A stretch of DNA of 64,000 bases, taken from Puffinus mauretanicus (lineage: Eukaryota; Chordata; Aves; Procellariiformes; Procellariidae). Below, piece after piece: positions 33,090 to 45,300 of this stretch; position 1 is the first letter of the stretch; the number at the start of each line of letters is the position of its first letter. The position numbers were made by a program, and so were the translations under genes. The stretch spans positions 1-64,000 of the forward strand of contig JAJKFH010000205.1 in NCBI GenBank assembly GCA_023333565.1, written 5' to 3'. The notes under the pieces were generated by a model. The model did not search any database and was not told the origin of the DNA. It was given only the letters and a program-made list of their open reading frames with translations.

Positions 33090-33301
33090 CGATGGAGCCC
33101 GGCTAATGCCGGTGTGTGTCGCGCCCGCCCGCCCCGCGCTCCCCCCGCCCCCCGCCGATGCCTGGGCTCGGCGGCGCCCGCCCGGCCGCCCCGCTGCGCC
33201 GCCCGCCCCGCCCGCCCCGCGCTCGCCGCCGGGGCCGGGGCCTCCGCCGGACCGCGCCGCGCCGAGCCGAGCCGCCACGGCGGCCCGGGGACCTGCCGCG
33301 G
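33090..33301 (+). other. ZHX3: candidate non-coding first exon (probable ZHX3)
   Basis: Ends at the donor GCGG|GTGAGTGCC. The 5' limit is a guess from CRE spacing. No ATG-led frame of family interest. In known ZHX genes the whole protein is carried by one large downstream exon, preceded by untranslated exons, which matches the absence of coding sequence here. Confidence 0.45.
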
Positions 33302-33593
33302 GTGAGTGCCGAGCGCCCGGCGCGGCGGGGAGGGTCCCGCGCCCCTCGCCTCGCCTCGCCGCCGCGGTCCCGCCCGCACCCGCTCCCCCCGTCCCGCGGG
33401 ACCCCGGGCAGGTGCGGGGGGCCGGGGGCGAGGCCCTCCCGCGGCCCCCCTCACCCACCGCCCTGCTGGGCACCCACCCGGGGGTCGGGACACGCGTGTC
33501 CCGGCCCCGCCGCCGCCCCGCTCCGCCCAGCCCTGCCGCGGGCCGGGGAGCCGGCGGGCTGCGCTGCCCTTTGCTGCGATCGGCTGGCCAGCA

Positions 33594-33629
33594 ATTAAAA
33601 TTTAAATTAAAATAAATTAAATTAAAAAT
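33594..33629. repeat. AT-rich (ATTAAA)n patch inside the CpG island
   Basis: About 36 bases of only A and T, built on AATTAAA-like words, set abruptly between GC-rich blocks about 300 bases into the first intron. Confidence 0.8.
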
Positions 33630-33939
33630 CGGCCGGCCGGCCCGGCTGCTGCGTGAGTGCCCGGCTGCGTGGGGCTGCCCGGGACCCGGCTGCCTTTCCC
33701 TCGGGGCGGTCTGGGGTTTTTTTTTTTCCTTTAGTCTGGGTCTTTAGAGGAAGAAAAGTCCTTTTTTCTGGCCCTCGCTGGCTGCTTGCTCTGGGGACAC
33801 GGCTGACCCCACTTGTGTCGCAGTTGGGGAGTAGGAGGCTTGGTCACGGGTGGGTTTTATTGCGGCTCCCGGCGTTGCAACGATGCCGGGTTTAATGCGC
33901 CTGGCCTTGGGACAAACCGGGACGCGAGCAGATGGCATC

Positions 33940-34050
33940 TCCCTCTTCACACAGGTAGGAAAACCGAGCCGCTGCTAAGTGACGTGCCCGAGGCCGCGTA
34001 GGAAATCTGTGGCGGAGTTGGGACTAAACCCCAGACTGGGACTAAACCCC
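33940..34050 (-). repeat. MIR SINE fragment
   Basis: Reverse-complement MIR words in order: TAGGAAAACCGAG, CTAAGTGACGTGCCCGAGG, GTGGCGGAGTTGGGACTAAA. Followed by a small duplication of TGGGACTAAACCCCAGA at 34019-34052. Confidence 0.7.
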
Positions 34051-37000
34051 AGATCGCTCCGTCCTAATTTCCCATTCGGTGCTTTCCTTGCTTGGCTGGG
34101 GACGGTGGTTTAACCTCACACCCTCGGCTGCCAGGGTAAAGTCCTGCCTGGGCTATGCCAGCTCCTAATCAGGGCTGCGGCGGTGGCAGCCGGGCATGTG
34201 GCCAGTGCCAGCGGACTGAGGCCTCTCCGCTCCGAGTGGCGGATTTGGAGAGTGGAGACGTTTCGGTAAGGGGGATGTGGGTCCTGGGTGGCGAGCGGGC
34301 ACGCGCCCCTCGGGCACCGCGTGGTGGTGAATGGCTGGCGTGTCTGAGGAGGGATTACACAGCTCACACTCGGGGCATGCTTAGCCTGTGCCCCAAAACT
34401 CAAGCAATAAGGTTTTTCCAAGGGGTCCTCTTCTATTCTGGTTATGACATGGAAAACTTTTGGGGGAGAGGTAGGTAATGTGTCTCGTTAGGCTGACTGA
34501 CGTACCTGGGGAAAAACCATATACAAGCCTTCTTGAGCTATGTTTTCCCATTTCTGCTCCCCTAAGGGAGTGGGCTCTGCCTGGCCGTGGGCTTTCCCCT
34601 CTGCCCAGCGCGGGAGGGTGGCTCCGGCCGGGCAGGGAGGGTTTCTCTGCTCTTCTCCCTGACCACCTCCTCCGGCTGCAGTCCCCACCAAGGATTGCGG
34701 TGTCCTGAGGAACAATTCTCCACGGATAGGAAGCCAGAAGTTTACTTCGTTATCTGGAACAGCTTATTCTAAACTAATTTCTCTTTAAGAGATGAGGAGG
34801 AGGAAAAAAAACCTCAGAAGATCAGAAGCGTTTTATTTACCGTAGAAGAAAACAGCAATTTAATGATAACTTCTATTAACTAGGTTGGGTCTGTGACCTT
34901 GATATATTTTACGACTTGGGATGCGTAGCTGAGAAGAGGGAGCAGACTGTGCCAGTCTGTTTATTATTTCCTCTTAGTTCATCCCAGTAACTCGCAGCAC
35001 ACGGATGCCCACACAGTTTTGGAGCCCTGACCCACCTTTGGGGGTGGAAAAGAGGAGGCTGTTGGATTGCGTTTTGCTTCAGATACAACCTAATCTGTAG
35101 CTTGTGTTAATTATATTCTAGATGGGTTGGGGTTTAGCATAGTTTTTTCTGACAGGGCTCAGCCTCCGCAATTCTTGCTACTGTAAGAAAGCTGTAGGAA
35201 CTTGAAGCCCTAAAGTCACTCACGGGAGCACATCTCTATCAATAAAATCCTTGTTGCAAAACCAAGCAAAACCAGCCCCGTGGGGGCTGCTGGCTTTCGT
35301 CGGGGAAATGCAAGGACCAATGCAGGCAGTGCTGACAGCCCGGAGCGGGGAAGTCTGGAGCAGGTGAGCCGGGCTGGTAGTAAGAACCATCTGGATTGTC
35401 AGCGGGGGGATATTTAAACAGCAGTGTGGCTCCGGTTCTCCTTTTTACGAATGTGTCCCCTCGCTCCGTGGGAAGGTTTTCCTACTATTTCCTACCTCCT
35501 TTTCTTCCCCTCCGAAACTGTGGTGCCCTTGTGTATGCCAGCTTTATCATCCGCCTCGGTTACTATGGTGTTACTACGTAAAAGCAGCTCGTCTCGTAGC
35601 TCCTGGAATTATCTACAACTTGGGTTTACAGTCATGTAACCCTGGGCCGCAGGTCTGCGTCCATCCCTTGTCAGGCCTTTCTCCGTTTGGGGGGTGGGAC
35701 GGGTCCAGAGGCAGCATCGTTTGCAGGGCACGGCTGTTACTGGGCACAAGGAGCCCGCTGCTCCGGGCGAGGCTGTCGCATAGGTGCGTCGCTTGCTATT
35801 TCTGAACGTGGGGCTGTATCCTGGGCAGTGATGAGCCCTGGAAGACCTGCTCGTGTTCATCCCCTCCAGGGACCGGGCTGCCTGCTCCCTGCTGAATGCA
35901 GGCAGGGTGTTAGGTCCCCCAGAAAACTCTTGGGAGTGGAAACAAATAACTGAGGGGCTGTGGAAATCTGTGCAAACAAAAGGCAGAAGATGGGAGCAGA
36001 TGTCCCTCCCGACGCTGCTGTCCTGCTCGGCCCCCCCAGCTTATGCAAGTGAACCGGCATGGGCTGGCTTGTTGCTGTCTGCTTTGCTGCAGCGGCTCCC
36101 TTGCTTCCCATGTCCTGATATTTTTTTTCTTCCTTTCAGTCTTTTCCACCTGATTTCCATGTAAAAAAGCACGAGGGAGATTCATCCCATGGAGAACTCT
36201 TTGGTTTGCTCAGGGTTAATGTAAGTTATTGTCACCCTTGTTCTTGCAAAGAGCTGGCATGGCCCTGAAATAGGGGGACTTGCTTGGGAGAGCAGGAGCC
36301 CAGAGCCAGGTCCAGGTTCCCCCCACCTCGATCGTCCTAAGGATGATTTGCCCCGTGCAGTCACCCCCCGAGGTGCCTCACTCTTTGCATTAACTAAACA
36401 GGAGCCCAGGATGATTATGTTTCTAAGTTAGGCACCTGTTCTAGGTGGAATGAGTCTAGTCCTGCTATGGAGGCTAATTTGGAGAAGATCCTGCTTGCTG
36501 GTGCTTGATATCAGGTCGTTGTGGTGGAGGTCTGCAGCACCTCTCCCTCTTGCAGCTGTGATGGCTTTTCTGCTTTGTTCAGTAGGAGAGAGGTGATGTT
36601 TCTAATTAAAAAGAAAAAAAAAAAGTCTTGTACTTCTCCCCTTCTTTGTTTGTTTGTTTTTTCTCTTTTTTTCTGGACAAATGTTCTAAATAACAATGCT
36701 TAAAATGCAAATGGAGTGAGTTTGCGTGAAGTGAAATCACTTGAGAAGCCCTGGTCGGATGAGGACTGCGGTGGAGTTGGAGGAGCTGGCGATGACACAT
36801 GGCACAAGAGCAGAGCCGAAGCGGTTGGGTTGTCACCAGATGCAGTCACGGGCACTGCAGCCATGGCTCACCTCTGCGTGGAGGATGTTCTCATGCCTTT
36901 CAAAGACTTTGTGGTTTCTCTTTCCTCTCCCCTTTCAGAGGGACACTGTGTGAGGGTGCCCTCTCCTTTTTCTACATGCACGATAAGGGGACATTTAACT

Positions 37001-39899
37001 GAACTCCCTTTTTATCTGCGTGCTCTCCACTCCTTATTCCTACTTTTTTTTTTCTTTTAGAAATAGAAAAATTGGAGAATGAACATTGTAAACTGTGCGT
37101 TCAATTGCAGCGATGGCTTTTGTAATGTTCCTCCTACTGAAGGCGAGCGCTGCCCTCCCCGCTCCAGCCAAGACCCCCCATGTGTTTTAGCACTTGCTTG
37201 GGGAAAAAAATGAAATAAAATAGCACGGTCTTAAGGTTGCAAAAGTTTCCATTGTAGCTCCACCCAAACGCTCCTGCCCAGTAATGCTCAGAAAATTCAG
37301 TCTGGGTGATGGGGCTTCCCTGCCTGCTGTGCTGCTCAGGGGGAAGGGGAAGAGCTTTTTGGTTTTTTTTTCTTTTAATACAGAGATGCTTGAGAGGGCC
37401 ACGTCAGGAAGAGGGTGGGGAATGAGCCCTGGCATTTGGCCGGCAGTGTCCATACTAAAGAGCCTGGGTGGGACAGGTTTAAATAGCAAGCACTTAAAAA
37501 TTCAGTGAGGCACGAGGCAGATGAATCAGTTGAAAGGGGCTCTCTGCTATTTGTGTCGGTATCTTTTAACTCTTCCGCTCCTGAAGAGGTGTCTTGAGGT
37601 TGTTTTCAGGCTGACTTTTTTGTCCTACTGGTATAAAGGGGATCAGTTTGCTCCTGTGAGAAGGATAAGAAGGGAGCTAGTCACTCCTGGAGCCCGGCTT
37701 GGCATGCGGGATGCTCGGGCATGCTCTGCTCTCATGCTTTGATAAATAAAGAGGTTTTCATGGAACTTACAAAAACTTCTCTCTTGGAAATAGGTCAAGC
37801 AAATATTTATTTCCCTAAGGTGTCAGGCCAGTATTGCACAAATACCTGAATGGGTAGTCATTTTATTTTTCCTTGCTTTGTTTCTTTTTAAGCATACTCA
37901 GTGCTTTTTTCCAGTGGTATAGAGACAAGCATTAATAATGGTATGTAATTAGTCCTGTCGGTCTCTCTTTCCATCTGGAAGTCTGTACATCTCCTAACTC
38001 GTGCTCTACAATTGCAGTGCTGTAAATCAAAGCTGTCAGACTTTTTTCTTCATATCCAGGTGCTTATCAGAAAGCTGGGGGGTTATTTTTTGTTCTCCAG
38101 AGGAGTTCAGGTCAGCGGTGGGGTCAACTGCCTAAATCAATTTAAAAACAAAACTCCCAGAACACAGCAAATCTTAACAAAATGGTCATACTGGTGGTTC
38201 ACTTTCCCGTTCCGCAGCCCCAGCCATGGTGTTGCTGGTGTCCCTCTGGAAAGTAAGTCCAACGGTTGGGTTGTCCCACAGATGGAGAGCACGGTTACTG
38301 CCAAAAGCTTGTGCCCTGCTGTCTGATGGAGCTCGTTCTTCTGTCTTCCCCGAATAATCAGGAATCAGTCAGTATCTGTTTGTCTTCAATGAGGGATTGA
38401 AACTTCTTGTCTGCTCTTAATATGGTAAAAATAGTGAGTTTTGTTTAAGAGGACCAAAATTAGGCTTGAGGTCTTGGACACTTGATCCTGTAGCTCTTCT
38501 TCTCCAGATCTCCTCAGCATAGGAGTAGCAAGGGTCTTTGCTGTAGCGCACTGGAGTACTTGGAGTATACTTTGTGTAAGAGGACAGTCAAGACGAGGTT
38601 GTCTTGGATGCTTTTTGATGTGTAGCATATTTAATGAACTGAGGTCTTGGGTCTCTGCATTAAGGATCCAACCATATTGCATGCCTGTGCAGAGAGCAGG
38701 CTTCAATGGCTGGAGACCTTTCTGGTGGCTCCAGGTCCTGCCTTGGGGCACCAATAGCACAAGGACCATTTCAGCCTCCGATGCTAGCCGATGTGCTGGG
38801 CTTTCTCTTGCAGCCTGTGTTGTGCCTTCTGGCTCTGGTCAACCTTCTAGAGGTGGTCACCTCTAAACCAGCACCTTTGAGCATGGTGCTCCATGACTTT
38901 GGAGACCCTGATGGATTGGATGTGGCACCAGTGGGGCTTCTTGACATGTGTTTTTTCACAGCCCTGGCAAGATGGGTGTGTTTACTCTTTGCATTAAGGT
39001 TAATTGGCTCTTACATGTGTTCCTGGTTGTAGGGTGGTCATTAGAGACAGGTCATCCTGAAGTGCGTGCAGGAGGTTATGTGAGCCTGTTGTGTTGCGCT
39101 TTCGTTTCTTAAGTGGGATGTGAAAGCAGACTCCTCTTCTGAAATGTATCCTGCTCTTTCTTTCTTTGATAGGAATCATTTCCATGTCGGAAAATATTTA
39201 AGACAAGGGGAGTGTCTGTGTTTTATAGAGGCAGAGCTAATTTAAAAACAAAAATCCAGACACAAAACCCCTCAGCCGCGCTAGCAGAGGGGAAGCAGAC
39301 TTGTGGTCTGGACTCAGAGCAAGCGGATGAAGGTGAATATCTCATTAAGACCATAATCCACCTGTTAGGCTCCGCTCCTCCGGTCGTGTGTGTACCCTGA
39401 AGTGCAGTGGATGTTTTAAATAGCAGCCTGCACTGCCTGCTCCGGTGTCTGGCATTTTCATGTTGCTTTACAGGCAGGAAAGACAGAGACCAAGGGTGAT
39501 GTTGCAACCACTGCAGGTTTGCAGGTCCTTTGCTTTTGGCTTTTTCCCCTCCGTCGTTGATGTCTGTCTTGGTGGCGTGGTGGTGTCCAGCTCACCCAGC
39601 CTGGATTCGTGATGCTGAGCCGTGTTTGCTCTGCCACGAGCCGGCACTGTTTCTGGAGGTTGGAAATTTGGCCCTGGCAGTCTCGGTGGTGCTTATGAAA
39701 GCACTAGAAATGAAAGTGCTTTGGAGGAGACATCTTTGGAGCCAGTGCACTGGAGGTCCATTGTGCCAAACCCCTCTCTGGTGAATAGTCATTGCTGTGT
39801 CCGCCTGGACCTAACCCTCTCCCGAGCTCCATTTGCCACTCCACGCTCTCCTGGTTTTGCTGGCGTCCTCTTCTTGCTGACCTGCACGTCTGGATCACA

Positions 39900-40260
39900 G
39901 CAAGCCCCCGATCCCCCTCTTAATTTCGGAGTGCTGGCTCTGCCACCCCCAGCCCTTAGGAGGTCAGCGGTTCCCCCAGGCAGATGCCTGCGGGGACCCT
40001 GCCTCTCGGGCGATGCTCTCCCCCAGCATCCAGCCTGGAGCTGGGCTCCTCCAGCCTCCCGCCCGGGGGGGCCTGGGCACCAGCCGGAGCAGCAGCCGTG
40101 CCCCCCCAGAGCCGGGGCTGCCTGCGCCCGCCGGGCCGGCCTGAGCTGAAAGCCCAGGGGGAAGCTGAGGGCAGCCAGGGTGCTGCCCGCCCGGGGGGGC
40201 ACCTGGGCTGAGTGGGGGCTCTGGGGGGGCCCTGAACATGGGGGGGTGCCTCTGACCGCC
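39900..40260. other. GC-rich patch immediately 5' of the CR1 element
   Basis: High-GC block with repeated CCCGCCCGGGGGGGC words in an otherwise AT-rich intron. No splice-bounded exon found. It could be an intronic CpG island or an unrecognised 5' part of the adjoining insertion. Confidence 0.4.
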
Positions 40261-40308
40261 AAAAACGGTGAGGGAAAATAAGCCTCACCATGAGCGACCC
40301 TGGAACCC

Positions 40309-40920
40309 TGCCAGCGGCACCCTGGCCTGTATCAGAAATAGAGTGGCCAGCAGGAGCAGGGAGGTGATCGTGCCCCTGTACTGGGCACTGGTGAGGCCGC
40401 ACCTCGAATCCTGTGTTCAGTTCTGGGCCCCTCACTACAAGAAGGACATGGAGGTGCTGGAGCGTGTCCAGAGAAGGGCAACGAAGCTGGTGAAGGGCCT
40501 GGAGCACAAGTCTTATGAGGAGCGGCTGAGGGAACTGGGGCTGTTTAGCCTGGAGAAGAGGAGGCTGAGGGGAGACCTCATCGTGCTCTACAACTACCTG
40601 AAAGGAGGTTGTAGTGAGGTGGGGGTTGGTCTCTTCTCCCAAGTAACAGTGATAGGACGAGAGGAAATGGCCTCAAGTTGCACCAGGGGAGGTTTAGATT
40701 GGACATTAGGAGAAATTTCTTTACTGAAAGAGTGGTCAGGCCTTGGAACAGGCTGCCCAGGGAAGTGGTGGAGTCACCATCCCTGGAAGTATTTAAAAGA
40801 CGTGTGGATGAGGCGCTTAGGGACATGACTTAGTGGGCATGGTGGTGTTGGGTTGATGGTTGGACTCGATGATCTTAGAGGTCTTTTCCAACCTTAATGA
40901 TTCTATGATTCTATGATTCT
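40309..40920 (+). mobile_element. CR1 LINE, 5'-truncated
   Basis: Begins within the reverse transcriptase C-terminal region (CCTGGCCTGTATCAGAAATA) and runs to the characteristic 3' end with ATTCTATG octamers at 40896-40920. The + strand still translates to CR1 ORF2 tail sequence such as [20 protein letters not shown] and [10 protein letters not shown], followed by the 3' UTR. Typical avian 3' fragment that cannot move by itself. The element is sense-oriented within the third gene's intron. Confidence 0.95.
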
Positions 40921-43900
40921 GGCCTTGCTGCCTGTCTGTGCCGCTGCTTCGTCGTGGCTGTTCTTTAGATGTGATTTTCCAATCTTATTTTCTGCTCTGG
41001 GGACTCCTGCACGTTTTCCAGGGTGGTGCTGATTCCCTTCGGCACTGCAGGTCCGTGGGTGGCAGGACACTTGCTTTTCCTGTCACCGCCTGGGGAGGCC
41101 TCAGAGCAGCCTGAGGTGCCCAGCGGCGGGGGGGAGCAGGAGGGAAGCCGCTGCTTCAGGAGAGACCGGCTTGTTTAAAGCAACTTTAAAGTCTTCATGC
41201 TCCTACTTTGACCTTCTAGGATAGGTTTCTTTTTTTTTTTTTTTAATTGTAGTTTTCAACAGGCCAGTTGGAGCTGAGAGGGTGGGGGTGGGAGGGAGCC
41301 CTTGCTTTCAGGGGTAACCCCCCAACAAACAGTGCTGCAAGGCAAAGGCGAAGCCCTTGTGAGCTCAGAGCCCTGCTGCTGACAATGCCGGGGTACCGAC
41401 ACGTGTGCTTGCCCGGGTTAAATGCGGTGGTAAATTGTATCTGAGATTCACGTAGCAAAATTAGGGATCTCTGTGCCAGGTACCTTCAGAAGGGTACCTG
41501 CAGTCATTGGGACCTGCGCTTAGCTGGTAGACCTGATAGCTGGAGAACCCGGTCCTTGCCACGTGTGGACACGTGTTGCTCTGTCCCTCTCACTCTTCTG
41601 GGGTGAGGATGAAGCCACCCAAGTCCATCAGCACTGCTGACGGGGCAGGGGCCATCATGGGACGCGTCTGCCATCGCCACCTCGGCTCCCCGCTCACGCA
41701 GACCCCTGTTCCTACCTCAGCACGGGTGTTTCAGCATTGCTGGAGTCCTGGGCTTGGAAATGGGGGCTTATTTCCCACACGTGGGGAGGTTTTCCTTCTT
41801 CATGACAAATGTTGGCCAAGTGGAAAAAGGTACGGTTGAGGCAGCGGAGGATGCTGTGAACAACAGAGATATTGAGGAACACGGAAGGCTTGCTTTGCTT
41901 TCCCAAAGTGTCTGCTCCGGAGGTGTCATTGCTGTTCTGCCTTTTAACGCTCAGATATGCTGCCGTGTGTGTCTGTTCTGCTGGGGTTGAGTTTGTCAGG
42001 TCTTTGTAGGCATGAGACTTGGAAGAAAATTAAAAAAAAAAAAAGTTGAATTTAAAATGTCATTGGTTTTTGGGTTTTTTTTGGTATTTTTCTTCTAATT
42101 TAATCAATTCCCTACTGTGCTGTAAATTCCAAATGTGAATGGGAAATAATCCCACCAGTACAATAATTAGCATTTAACCAGCAGATGAAGAAAACCCAAA
42201 CTGCTGAGCTGATTGGTGAATGCTGACTATTTTCCGAATTAATTTCAATAATCACATCTCCCATTAAAAAGAAGACAGGGTGGGGAGGAAGTCTTAAATT
42301 TTCCTCAAGCTCAATGTAGCGAAAAATGCTATGTGCAGTGTAGCTGTTCTCCATGTGATTATAAAAAAGAGATGAGGGAGGTTCTTGAAACTGAATTGCA
42401 GATACAAAGTATTGCTACTTTTGCAACCGAGAAGCTCAATTTCAGTTGCTTTTTTGGGGGGGAAATAGAAATTGTAAGTCAAATATCCCTAATGTTATGT
42501 AGGTGTGTGGCAGTAAACAGTTTACTGGAGGAAGAAAACATTCCCTTGCAGTGGTGCTTTGCTGCAGGATGCAAAAATAAATCCACTGGAGGCCATTAAT
42601 AGTGAAATTTGTTTCCGTGTTTACTGTGCATCCAGCCCCCGAATATTTTGTTGTGCTCTGAAGGGACGGATGGAAATCAGCATTTGGGAAGGGGCGATTT
42701 CAGAGCAACCAGGAGCTGGGCACCCTCTTACCACAGGGATCTGCGGGTGTTTTCTGCCCTGCGTTCCTCCACTGCTTTTTTTGGCCAGTTCTGCCCCAAA
42801 AGTGGGTGGTCAGAGAAATCCTCTCTCTGCCTTGATACCTTCATGGTGTCACATCCAGACAGCACCAGGAAAGGTCACCTCTGCAGAGCTGTACCTGGCA
42901 GCTGGTGTAATTACGCACCTGAATTCACATTCAGTATTAGCAGAGATTATTTTATCTTATAATGGTGTTTTTCCCCTCCTAGAGCAGCCCCGGTTGTCTC
43001 CTGGCTGTGGCCACCTCACCCACAGGACTTATTTTCCAACAGCAAAGCACAGGTGATGCTACTACCAGGTGTTGAACCAGAGCATCACTTTAGAGATGCT
43101 TTTTCATTCCAGTTTAAACTTAATTTTAGCAACATTTGCTAAGTTGTGATATAGCTCGGTGCTTGTAGGCCTAAAAATACTTTATTTAGAAATGCAGGGG
43201 ATGGTCTGCTGAAACCCTGGCCCTACAAGCGTCGCATATGAGCGTACCACACTGCGCTGCAAAGGTGAGAAATCCTGGTGTGTTTGATGCAGCAACCCTT
43301 TTATTAAGGTGTTTGCAGGATTAGGGCAATTGGAGGTGCCTGTGATGTGAAATGCTCACTCTGGCATCAAGCCGGTGGTGCGGTGTGCCCCCGATTTTCG
43401 GCGTGGGGAATGAGAGCTGCCCAGAATCAGCCCGTGGTGTGACAGCCAGGAGGGAGACCAGGTCCCAGCGAGCATCCCTGGCGTGTGGCTCTCGGGTCCT
43501 CTCCCTCCCAAAGGTTCAGGATACGGTGACGTTGTCAGATGTTATTTAAAAAAAAAATGAAAAAAAGTCAGGCCAGTCCAAGTGCTTTGAAACAGTATTT
43601 ATTATTTTATAAATTCAAGCCCGGTGCTCTGTGGGAAGGGGATCACTACAGTATTTTCTTTGCATATTTTCCTAATGTTAGAGACGGTCTCAAAGTAGTA
43701 TTGCATTGTTTCATTTCCCCTCCACACTTCATGTTTTTCTAAAAATAAAAGCTAATGTCAACAATCCTACAATAACGAATGAGTGAGTGTGCACGTCCTG
43801 CACCTGATTAGTTGTTTTATTTTTTTTGTGAAAAGCAAGATTTAGCTGGTAATCACATTATGAGCTATGGATAAAAATGTATCTTTCAAACCACCTCACT

Positions 43901-45244
43901 GATGGCTTTTTCTTTTTTCCTTTTTAAAACGCCATTAATCAAGTTAGAGGCTGAAAATACTCTCGCAAAGCAGAGACCAAGAAAAGTCACTTGAGGTGAG
44001 TAAACAAGTTGGCTTTTTTTTAATGAAAGCCAAAAAAAGGGCCCACTGCTGCTACGTGTGTTAAGTGTACCTTAAACACAGAGTCTCCTTCAGTGCTGAC
44101 AGGCATCCCAAACACCTTTTGTAATAAACCTCTAATTATAGCTTAGTGGCTCCATAGGTTCTCCGGATCAACTTGGGAATATTGGACCGAAAACCAGGGA
44201 GAATATTTATATTTTCTGTGACTGATGCGTGAACCAGATTTAGAGCTGGACCTGCTAAGCGTGGTACACGGTGATGTATTTATAGAGTTGTGCTTGCTGA
44301 TGCTTGATAGTTTTGGGATTAAACTCTGCATTTTGGGAAATACTTCCCGAATGCATCGGTGTGGAATCCAGACCCCAACTGAGCTGGTTGGAAAAGGGTT
44401 CGGCTGGTGGCCATCTCCTGCAGCCCCTCACTATCTCCTGACGTCTGACACTTGGATTAAAGCCCAGCACTCAGAAACAGGGACTTCAGCGAAAATCACC
44501 ACGTTTTAAAGGAAAAAAAGACCTCCAGAGCTTTGCAGTTATGGAGAAAAGCTGGAAAATGGGAATTCTTGGGCAGAGAAGGGTAGGGAGATGCCGTCCT
44601 CTAACCACTCTGCATTAGCCTGGTTATTTCCCAGTATCCCAGACCAGGAGCCATGCCGTGGTGTTCAGGGCTTGACTTATGGTTTTAGAAGTTGGCATGG
44701 CTGGTACGGGCAAGTTGATTCTTTTCTCCTCCGTTTATTTATTTCTTCCCCCCTTCATTTTAATACCGTCTCCTGGGAGATTCCAGCTGAAATCTATTCA
44801 TTGCTGAGATGTTTCTTTTCCCTTGCGTCGTGGATACCGGGTCCGGTTTGGCTGTGGTTTGTTTCTGGCATGGAGGGGAAGAGCAGCAGGACAGAAGAGC
44901 TGTGCTTGCCGTTGGGTGTGTGTGCATATGTCCCTGCAAAGATACCCTATAGGTGTTACACACTTCTTGTGTTGTGGGCTCAGCCCCTCTTCCACAGAAA
45001 CAGCAAAGCTCTCCGTCCATGCCACCAGAATTTGTCCTCCTCCATCAGGACCTGCGCACCCCCCGGGCTTTGATGGACCTGCCTCGCTGCGCTACTGAGT
45101 CAGCGTGGGGTTTTATTTCCATTTATATTTCCCTTGCGAGCTTAAGTTAGAGGTTTGTGAGACAGCTGATCTGATCTGGTGGTTAGGGATAACAGCGGAC
45201 AGCTTTCTGCTGGTGCAGAAGCTCTTGGAGAGGTCTGGCACGTG

Positions 45245-45300
45245 CAAGGGATAGGGAGAGACCGCAGGGGCAAGGATAGGGAGACGGGCAGGGGTGAGGG
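45245..45300. repeat. two-copy tandem repeat
   Basis: The phrase CAAGGGATAGGGAGA and its variant CAAGGATAGGGAGACGG recur about 28 bases apart. Confidence 0.5.

Larger units (their letters stand above)
32400..33660 (+). promoter_or_regulatory. CpG-island promoter of the third gene (probable ZHX3)
   Basis: Extreme GC and CpG density, many GC boxes (CCCGCCC near 33079 and 33124), and a perfect cAMP response element at 33062-33069. A strong + strand donor, CGG|GTGAGT, lies at 33302, so transcription probably begins at about 33090-33250 and the first exon is non-coding. Direction is inferred from the donor. The name follows vertebrate gene order, in which ZHX3 lies head to head with LPIN3. Confidence 0.6.

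Noticed and set aside
32016..33305. 429-residue open frame on the + strand across the CpG island (and a 372-residue one on the - strand at 32355-33473)
   Set aside because: Both run through a GC-rich minisatellite with almost no stop codons; the peptides are Pro/Arg/Ala/Gly-rich repeats, and several frames are open at once, as expected by composition.
40268..40828. 186-residue open frame on the + strand
   Set aside because: It is the CR1 reverse transcriptase tail and not a host gene; reported as a mobile element.
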